Source: Microbacterium pseudoresistens (GTDB lineage: Bacteria > Actinomycetota > Actinomycetes > Actinomycetales > Microbacteriaceae). From it: a DNA stretch of 64,000 bases. Positions 58,799-64,000 of the stretch are shown one piece after another. The translations under genes were made by a program, and so were the position numbers. The notes under the pieces are model-generated. The model did no database searches and had not been told where the DNA came from. It saw only the letters and a list, made by a program, of their open reading frames with translations. Location of the stretch: contig NZ_JACCBH010000001.1 in the NCBI RefSeq assembly GCF_013409745.1, positions 558,001 through 622,000 on the forward strand. The letters run 5' to 3'. Position 1 is the stretch's first letter, and each line of letters opens with the position of its first letter.

Positions 58799-58897
58799 TT
58801 ACTTCTTGTTGCGGCGCTGGTGGCGAGTCTTGCGAAGCAGCTTGCGGTGCTTCTTCTTCGCCATGCGCTTGCGGCGCTTCTTGATGACAGAACCCAC
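58799..58897 (-). CDS. Ribosomal protein bS22 (AURKAIP1/COX24-like), 32 residues
   Basis: A 33-codon gene that automatic callers miss: GTG at 58897, stop at 58799. The product starts MGSVIKKRRKRMAKKKHRKL and is almost entirely Lys/Arg, very close to the small-subunit protein seen in mycobacterial ribosome structures. A GAGG sequence is upstream. The gene stands next to a bldC-like regulator as in mycobacteria (Rv0500A-Rv0500B arrangement), which strengthens the call. Confidence 0.9.
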   Translation of the reverse strand: MGSVIKKRRKRMAKKKHRKLLRKTRHQRRNKK

Positions 58898-59014
58898 GGA
58901 AACCTCACTAAGTCAGGGGCTGGGCGCCGTCTCGTCGCGGCACCCGGGATCGGGCACGGAAAATGCCTCAGAGCAGTTTACCCCATGCCCGCAGGGGCAT
59001 TGTTCGGGCAGGCG

Positions 59015-59212
59015 TCAGCCGACGTCGGCGATGGGGCGCTCGAGCGCCTCTGTCACCGCGGACTCGGGAACGCGGTAGCTGCGGCCGAAGCGGATCGCGG
59101 GCAGCTCGCCGGCGTGCACCAGTCGGTACACGGTCATCTTCGACACGCGCATGATCTCGGCGACCTCGGCCACCGTCAGAAAACGCACATCCGGCATCTC
59201 CGGCATCCCCAT
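59015..59212 (-). CDS. BldC-like small MerR-type DNA-binding protein
   Basis: 65 residues, single winged-helix/excisionase-like domain (FLTVAEVAEIMRVSKMTVYRLVHAGELPAIRFGRSYRVPE). The BldC group controls development in Streptomyces; here its role is unknown. Two ATGs are possible: 59212, and 59206, which has the better spacing from AAGGG. Promoter at 59269-59298. bS22 follows after 117 bp. Confidence 0.88.
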   Translation of the reverse strand: MGMPEMPDVRFLTVAEVAEIMRVSKMTVYRLVHAGELPAIRFGRSYRVPESAVTEALERPIADVG

Positions 59213-59268
59213 ACCCTTCTCGGCCCCACGAGCACGCCGCGCCCGATGCGCCGCGTATCGATCACCCC

Positions 59269-59298
59269 ACTGTAGAGGTTCTCTGCGACGCGTGTAAA
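59269..59298 (-). promoter_or_regulatory. Promoter of the bldC-like gene
   Basis: -35 TTTACA (59293-59298), 18-bp spacer, -10 TACAGT (59269-59274) on the minus strand, giving a leader of about 50 nt. Confidence 0.65.
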
Positions 59299-59323
59299 CC
59301 GGTGTGACTGCTGTGAGATACGC

Positions 59324-60280
59324 TCACTCGGCCGCGGCTCGGCTGGCCCGTCCGGTCTTCGCCAGCCGTTCGAGAGCCTCCCTGTGCGCCTGGCGCTCGG
59401 CCTTGCGCGCCAGACGCAGCGCCTTCTCCGCCTCTCGCACGGCCTTCTGCGCCTCCCGATAGCGCTTGTCACCGCCCGCCTCGGCGGCATCCAATCCCAC
59501 CCATTCGGGTGCCATGTCGCGCGCGTCGCCGCGATCGAGAGCGTCGATGTAGAGCGCGACGCCGTCGAAGATGCGCTCGAGCGCAAAGCGGAAGGGATCG
59601 CCCGTGGCGGTGAAGACGCCCGCCTCGATGGCACGGCGCAGCGCCGGGAACTCATCGGCCGTGATGACCCGGTCGAAGAGCGCAGCCTCGCGCTCGGACA
59701 CCTCCTGCGGAGACAGGCCCGACGTTCGCGCCTGCTCGTCGTAGCCTGCGAGCACCATGCCGTACCACCGCGCCTCGCCCGTGACGGCCAAGGCGACCGC
59801 GAGCCGCTCCTCGTCGGTGAGCGGTGTGTCGCTCAGCGCCTCCAGACCGGCGTCGATCCACGCCGAGCTGTTCGGCGTGATGGGGGATCCGGTGATGGGA
59901 AGCGACAGGATCCACGGATGGCGCAGGAACACCTGCACCTGCGCCTCGAACAGCACCCCGAGCTTCGCGCGCCACCCTTCGTGTTCGCGATGCTCGTCGG
60001 GCGGAACACCGGTCGCCTCCTCCTGCATGAGCAGCAGCAGGTCGTCCTTCGCCGTGACGTAGCGGTACAGCGACATCGGCGTGTACCCGAGCCGCGCGGC
60101 GACGGCGGCCATGGACACCGCGCCGATGCCCTCGGCGTCGGCCAGCTCGACCGCGGCGTCGACGATCCGCTCGACGCTCATCTCACGCTTGGGTCCGCGC
60201 TGCGGATTGGCTGCCACACCCCACGCCAACGCGATGCCACGGGGCAGCTCGGGCAGCTCGTCGTTCTCGACTGCGCTCAT
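59324..60280 (-). CDS. TetR-family regulator of the adjacent DrrAB exporter
   Basis: 318 residues, long for TetR: helix-turn-helix at 35-85 (RIVDAAVELADAEGIGAVSMAAVAARLGYTPMSLYRYV), a TetR_C-type ligand domain and a 60-residue Lys/Arg/Glu-rich C-terminal helix (KRYREAQKAVREAEKALRLA) likely to form a coiled coil. ATG at 60280 with -10-like TAGGAT (60287-60292) 6 nt upstream. Divergent from drrAB, its probable target. Confidence 0.92.
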   Translation of the reverse strand: MSAVENDELPELPRGIALAWGVAANPQRGPKREMSVERIVDAAVELADAEGIGAVSMAAVAARLGYTPMSLYRYVTAKDDLLLLMQEEATGVPPDEHREHEGWRAKLGVLFEAQVQVFLRHPWILSLPITGSPITPNSSAWIDAGLEALSDTPLTDEERLAVALAVTGEARWYGMVLAGYDEQARTSGLSPQEVSEREAALFDRVITADEFPALRRAIEAGVFTATGDPFRFALERIFDGVALYIDALDRGDARDMAPEWVGLDAAEAGGDKRYREAQKAVREAEKALRLARKAERQAHREALERLAKTGRASRAAAE

Positions 60281-60286
60281 CCCTTC

Positions 60287-60355
60287 ATCCTAGACGCGTG
60301 TATTAGATAAACAGTATGTTATTGTCATACACAGTTGTTATAGCCGTACACAGTT
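60287..60355. promoter_or_regulatory. Divergent control region of tetR and drrAB
   Basis: TAGGAT (60287-60292) is the minus-strand -10. Between the genes are GTGTAT...ATACAC inverted half-sites (60298-60332), GTATG/CATAC arms and a direct repeat TACACAGTT at 60328-60336 and 60347-60355, 19 bp apart. These AT-rich motifs in a 70 % GC background probably hold the TetR operators and the drrAB promoter. Confidence 0.65.
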
Positions 60356-60405
60356 CAGCCGCACAGAGTCTCGCTTCACCGACGGAGCTTCACGAAAGGG
60401 ATCCC

Positions 60406-61320
60406 ATGACGACATCCGCCGTGCACGTCGAAGGACTGCGCAAGTCCTTCGGCCGCCACCTCGTCCTCGACCAGGTGGACCTCGACGTCGAGAAGGGCGA
60501 GGTCTTCGCGCTGCTCGGCCCCAATGGGGCGGGCAAGACCACCGTCATCAACATCCTCACGACCCTCATCTCCCCCGATGCGGGCACGGTCAGGGTCGCG
60601 GGCTTCGATGCGCGCACCCAGCCGGATGAGGTGCGCCGCCGGATCACCCTCACCGGACAGGCGGCGGCCGTCGACGAGGGGCTCACCGCCACCGAGAACG
60701 TGATCATGTTCGCCCGTCTCGCCGGCATGGGGCGCACGGCCGCAGCCCGGTGCGCCACCGAGCTGATCGCGCGGTTCGACCTCGTCGAGTCCGCGGGGCG
60801 TCTGGTACGCACCTTCTCGGGCGGCATGCGGCGGCGCCTCGACCTCGCCCTCAGCCTCGTGATCGCCCCCGAGGTGCTGTTCCTCGACGAGCCGACCACG
60901 GGTCTGGACACCCGCAGCCGCCGCGCGCTGTGGGACATCATCCGCACTCTCGCCGCCGCGGGCACGACGGTGTTCCTCACCACGCAGTACCTGGAGGAGG
61001 CCGACCAGCTCGCCGATCGGATCGCCGTGCTGCACGAGGGCCGCATCGTCGCCCGAGGCACCACCGCTGCCCTCAAGGCGCGCATCGGCGGCGACACGGT
61101 AGAGCTGCACGACGCCGACGGCGAGCTGCTGCAGGCCATCCCCACCGACGGATCCGTCTCGGGCCTGCGCCAGGCGCTCGATGTCCTCGACGAACGCGAC
61201 GCCGACGGTGTCGTCACCCTGCGCAGGCCCTCGCTCGACGACGTCTTCCTCAGCCTCACCTCGCCCACCCCGGCGGGCGCCCAGCTCGCTGCCCGCCCCG
61301 CACTGGAGGAGATCGCATGA
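60406..61320 (+). CDS. ABC exporter ATP-binding protein, DrrA-like
   Basis: 304 residues: Walker A GPNGAGKTT, signature FSGGMRRRLDLA, Walker B VLFLDEPTTGLD, and the C-terminal extension typical of DrrA (LRRPSLDDVFLSLT). Works with the overlapping permease to export a drug or lipid. ATG at 60406 has AAAGGG upstream; the upstream frame extension is not supported. Confidence 0.93.
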   Translation: MTTSAVHVEGLRKSFGRHLVLDQVDLDVEKGEVFALLGPNGAGKTTVINILTTLISPDAGTVRVAGFDARTQPDEVRRRITLTGQAAAVDEGLTATENVIMFARLAGMGRTAAARCATELIARFDLVESAGRLVRTFSGGMRRRLDLALSLVIAPEVLFLDEPTTGLDTRSRRALWDIIRTLAAAGTTVFLTTQYLEEADQLADRIAVLHEGRIVARGTTAALKARIGGDTVELHDADGELLQAIPTDGSVSGLRQALDVLDERDADGVVTLRRPSLDDVFLSLTSPTPAGAQLAARPALEEIA

Positions 61321-62126
61321 GCACCGCGCCCGCCACCCGCCCCGCACCGGCACCCGTCCGGCCCCGGCTGAGGGGCATCACCGCCGAGTCGGTCTTCGTC
61401 GAACGCAGCCTTCGTCAGTCCCTGCGCGACGGGGAGTCGCTGCTCATGGCCGTGATGCTCCCCGTGATGCTCATGCTGATGTTCACGTGGGTGTTCGGCG
61501 GGGCGATCGATCCCTCGGGCGCGTACGTCGACTACGTCGTACCCGGCATCATCCTCACCTGCGCGGGTTTCGGGGCCTCCTCCACGGCGGTGTATGTCGC
61601 CGGCGATATGCAGGGCGGCATCATCGATCGCTTCCGCACCATGCCGGTGCGCTCGAGCGCCGTGCTCACCGGGCACGTCGTGGCGAGCCTGCTGCGCAAT
61701 CTCGTCGCCACCGCGATCGTCGTCGGCGTCGGCGTGCTCGTGGGATTCCGACCCTCGGCGGATCTGGCCGGCTGGGTCGCCACCGGGGCGCTGATCGCCC
61801 TGTACATCCTCGCCCTGACATATCTGTTCGCCGCCATCGGCCTCGCCGCGGGCAGCCCCGAGGGCGCCAACGGGTACGGGTTCATCCTGCTCTTCCTGCC
61901 GTACCTGTCCAGCGCCTTCGTCCCCGTGGAGAGCATGCCCGTCTGGCTGCAGCCGGTCGCCGCGCACCAGCCGATCACGCCCATCGTCGAGACCATCCGC
62001 GGATTCCTGATGGGCACCCCGCTCGGCACCGAGCCGTGGTTCGCGCTGGGCTGGTGCGCCGTGATCCTCGTGTTCGCCGTCGTGTGGGGCGGCTGGCTGT
62101 TCCGTCGCAGGGCGGGACGGCGCTGA
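61317..62126 (+). CDS. ABC-2 type exporter permease, DrrB-like
   Basis: 269 residues, six membrane segments with the ABC-2 pattern (GIIDRFRTMPVRSSAVLTGHVVAS, ANGYGFILLFLPYLSSAFVPVE). ATGA overlap with the ATPase gene. Confidence 0.93.
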   Translation: MSTAPATRPAPAPVRPRLRGITAESVFVERSLRQSLRDGESLLMAVMLPVMLMLMFTWVFGGAIDPSGAYVDYVVPGIILTCAGFGASSTAVYVAGDMQGGIIDRFRTMPVRSSAVLTGHVVASLLRNLVATAIVVGVGVLVGFRPSADLAGWVATGALIALYILALTYLFAAIGLAAGSPEGANGYGFILLFLPYLSSAFVPVESMPVWLQPVAAHQPITPIVETIRGFLMGTPLGTEPWFALGWCAVILVFAVVWGGWLFRRRAGRR

Positions 62127-62147
62127 CGAGCCGCTGGGGCCCGTGCG

Positions 62148-62561
62148 CTAAGCGCCCAGGCGCTTGAGGGCGCTCTGCACCGCGTGCTTGGCGGATGCCG
62201 CGGCGCGGCCGACGACCTCGGCCGCGTGCGCGGCGCCGTCGGGCAGCACGGACACCGTCACCAGGTCGGGCGCGGAGTCGCCGTAGGCGTCGACGAGGAA
62301 GGGCACGAGCCAGTCGTCGACCTGCTCGAGCGGACCCACCGCGAGGCTGTACAGCCGGCGCTGGCCGTCTTCGCGGACGGTCACGAGCTCGGCATCGCGC
62401 AGCACCTTCAGGTGCTTGGACACGGTGGGCTGGCTGATGCCCAGTTCGCTCACGATCTGCGACACGGCCGTGCCCGCATCCTCATCGGCCGATCGCTGGA
62501 GCAGGAGCTGGAGGATCTCCCGCCGGGTGCCGTCCGCGATCACGTCGAAGATGTCGGTCAT
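62148..62561 (-). CDS. ArsR-family winged-helix regulator
   Basis: 137 residues: N-terminal winged helix (IADGTRREILQLLL, GISQPTVSKHLKVLRDAELVTV) and a C-terminal helical tail. No metal-binding cysteines, so it is not a classical arsenic sensor. ATG at 62561 has TACCCT (62568-62573) 6 nt upstream, suggesting a leaderless mRNA. Neighbours do not reveal the target; the divergent trkH gene is the nearest candidate. Confidence 0.9.
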   Translation of the reverse strand: MTDIFDVIADGTRREILQLLLQRSADEDAGTAVSQIVSELGISQPTVSKHLKVLRDAELVTVREDGQRRLYSLAVGPLEQVDDWLVPFLVDAYGDSAPDLVTVSVLPDGAAHAAEVVGRAAASAKHAVQSALKRLGA

Positions 62562-62567
62562 GGCATA

Positions 62568-62573
62568 AGGGTA
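62568..62573 (-). promoter_or_regulatory. -10 box of the arsR-like gene
   Basis: TACCCT, 6 nt before the ATG at 62561, no Shine-Dalgarno sequence. Confidence 0.4.
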
Positions 62574-62639
62574 GCCGCGACCGGAGCGGAGTACCATGAC
62601 GAGGGCTCCGCGCGGGCGGGGCGGTGGAGGGACGAGTCC

Positions 62640-64000
62640 ATGGCGCGCACGCGGAGTTCGCGGTCGTTCGGCGACACCGCGCGCGACATCGTCCGCTTCG
62701 GCAAGGAGTTCCCCACCTCCTCCCCCTCGCGCTTCGCGATCGTCGTCTTCTCCGGACTCATCCTGCTGTTCACGGCGCTGCTCTCACTGCCGCTGGCCAG
62801 CCGCGACCACACCGTCACGCCGCTCGCCGACGCGCTGTTCACCGCCGTCTCCACGATCTGCGTGACCGGACTGAGCGTGGTCGACATGGCCACGCACTGG
62901 TCGCCGTTCGGCATGGTCGTGATCTTCATCGGCGTGAACATCGGCGGGCTCGGCGTGCTCACCCTCGCCTCGGTGCTGGGCCTTGTCATCTCCAAGCGGC
63001 TGGGCCTGCGCGCCAAGCTCATCGCCGCCGGCGACAGCAACCCGCTGCGCGCGCACGGCGGCGTCGTCAACGAGGGCCAGACGGTGCGGCTGGGCGAGGT
63101 CGGGCAGATGCTGCGCACGGTCGCCGTCTCGGCGTTCGTGATCGAAGTCGCCCTCATGCTGCTGCTGTATCCGTCGCTGGTGATGGCCGAGGTCGATCCG
63201 CTCGTCGCCCTCTGGGAGGCGCCCTTCTACGCGGCGATGTCGTTCACCAACACCGGGTTCACCCCGAACCCCGGCGGTGTGCTGCCCTTCGCCGACGACT
63301 ACCTCGTGCTCATCATCCTCATGGCGGGGGTGTTCCTGGGCAGCATCGGCTTCCCCGTCATCTACAGCCTCGCCAAGCACGTCTGGCATGTGAAGGCGTG
63401 GTCTCTGCACAGCAAGCTGACCCTCATCACGACCGTGCTGCTGTTCGTGCTCGGCGCCGCGGTGTTCCTGCTCCTGGAGTTCGACAATCCGCGCACGTTC
63501 GGCTCGATGGATGCCGGCGACACGACGTTCCAGGCCTTCTTCCTCTCTGCCATGACGCGATCCGGGGGCTTCTCGGTCGTGCCGGCCTCCGACCTCAACG
63601 GCTCGTCGCAACTCGTGGCCTGCATGCTCATGTTCGTCGGCGGCGGGTCGGCATCGACCGCCGGCGGCATCAAGGTGACCACGCTCGCCGTGCTCGCCCT
63701 CGCCGTGTTCTCGGAGGCGAAGGGCCGCCCCTCCGTCCAGGCCTTCGGCCGCCGCATCCCCAGCGACGTGCAGCGCGTGGCGCTGAGCGTCGTGGCGTGG
63801 GGCGCGACCATCGTCGCCGTCGCGACCGTCGCGATCGAGCAGATCACCAAGGCGCCGGTGATCGACGTGCTCTTCGACGTGATCTCGGCCTTCGGCACGG
63901 TGGGGCTGTCGACGGGCGTCACCGAGTCTCTGCCCGACCCTGCGGTCTACATCATGGCCGCCGCGATCTTCATGGGCCGCGTTGGTACAGTGACACTCGC
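62640..64000 (+). CDS. TrkH/KtrB-family potassium channel subunit (partial, C-terminus beyond window)
   Basis: 453 codons are in the window and the frame stays open at the right edge; the family is about 440-490 residues long, so little is missing. Four pore repeats are seen with selectivity-filter glycines: CVTGLSVV, NTGFTPNPGG, RSGGFSVV and STVG-like FGTVGLSTG. Imports K+ (or Na+) with a cytoplasmic TrkA/KtrA partner, likely just downstream. ATG at 62640 with GGAGGGA 8 nt upstream. Confidence 0.92.
   Translation, partial: MARTRSSRSFGDTARDIVRFGKEFPTSSPSRFAIVVFSGLILLFTALLSLPLASRDHTVTPLADALFTAVSTICVTGLSVVDMATHWSPFGMVVIFIGVNIGGLGVLTLASVLGLVISKRLGLRAKLIAAGDSNPLRAHGGVVNEGQTVRLGEVGQMLRTVAVSAFVIEVALMLLLYPSLVMAEVDPLVALWEAPFYAAMSFTNTGFTPNPGGVLPFADDYLVLIILMAGVFLGSIGFPVIYSLAKHVWHVKAWSLHSKLTLITTVLLFVLGAAVFLLLEFDNPRTFGSMDAGDTTFQAFFLSAMTRSGGFSVVPASDLNGSSQLVACMLMFVGGGSASTAGGIKVTTLAVLALAVFSEAKGRPSVQAFGRRIPSDVQRVALSVVAWGATIVAVATVAIEQITKAPVIDVLFDVISAFGTVGLSTGVTESLPDPAVYIMAAAIFMGRVGTVTL

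Overview
The window is about 64 kb of high-GC actinobacterial chromosome, most probably from Microbacteriaceae and most like Microbacterium. This rests on the rpoB/rpoC sequences, the men genes, the bldC-like/bS22 pair, frequent GTG starts and actinobacterial family content. No rRNA or tRNA gene, CRISPR array, prophage or insertion sequence was seen.

Layout. (1) 1-7.2 kb: rpoC (C-terminus cut off by the window edge) and rpoB on the minus strand, with a clear sigma-70-type promoter about 165 bp before the rpoB start. (2) 7.2-18 kb: a GH3 beta-N-acetylhexosaminidase-like enzyme, a spermidine-synthase-like protein, a SprT-like protease, a MacB-type ABC exporter, a secreted transglycosylase-like protein, a lipoprotein and a NarL-type two-component pair. 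(3) 18-22.6 kb: menaquinone genes menE, menB and menC, with a padR-HAAS membrane gene pair between menB and menC. (4) 22.6-34.3 kb: an accessory carbohydrate island with an ABC importer, a HAD phosphatase, two poorly understood proteins, a LacI regulator, MgtC, a secreted protein, an FAD oxidoreductase and a mannitol-dehydrogenase-family enzyme. Two matching 18-bp palindromes in front of different transcription units suggest one LacI regulon. (5) 34.3-40.6 kb: a TetR-controlled pair, an MMPL exporter with a fused degenerate ABC-like domain and a YhgE/Pip protein, followed by vapBC. (6) 40.6-44.8 kb: System II cytochrome c biogenesis (tlpA-ccdA-resB-ccsB). (7) 44.8-50.8 kb: a MerR/flavoprotein redox pair, an XRE/DUF2975 pair, a histidine phosphatase and aspS. 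(8) 50.8-57.7 kb: an MprF-like protein with an esterase-like partner, and a polar amino-acid ABC importer. (9) 57.7-64 kb: a Dabb/glutaredoxin/rhodanese operon, the tiny ribosomal protein gene bS22 with its bldC-like partner, a TetR-drrAB exporter locus, an ArsR regulator and a TrkH/KtrB potassium channel subunit (C-terminus cut off).

Two genome-wide-looking signals stand out. First, six intergenic elements fall in three unrelated sequence families but share one design: two direct and two inverted copies of a 9-11-bp motif, with the copies in each half exactly 19 bp apart, always just downstream of a stop codon. I know of no description of them. Second, at least twelve genes have a TANNNT-like -10 box only 6-7 nt before the start codon, usually without a Shine-Dalgarno sequence, which is the signature of leaderless mRNAs; this was also used to choose several starts.
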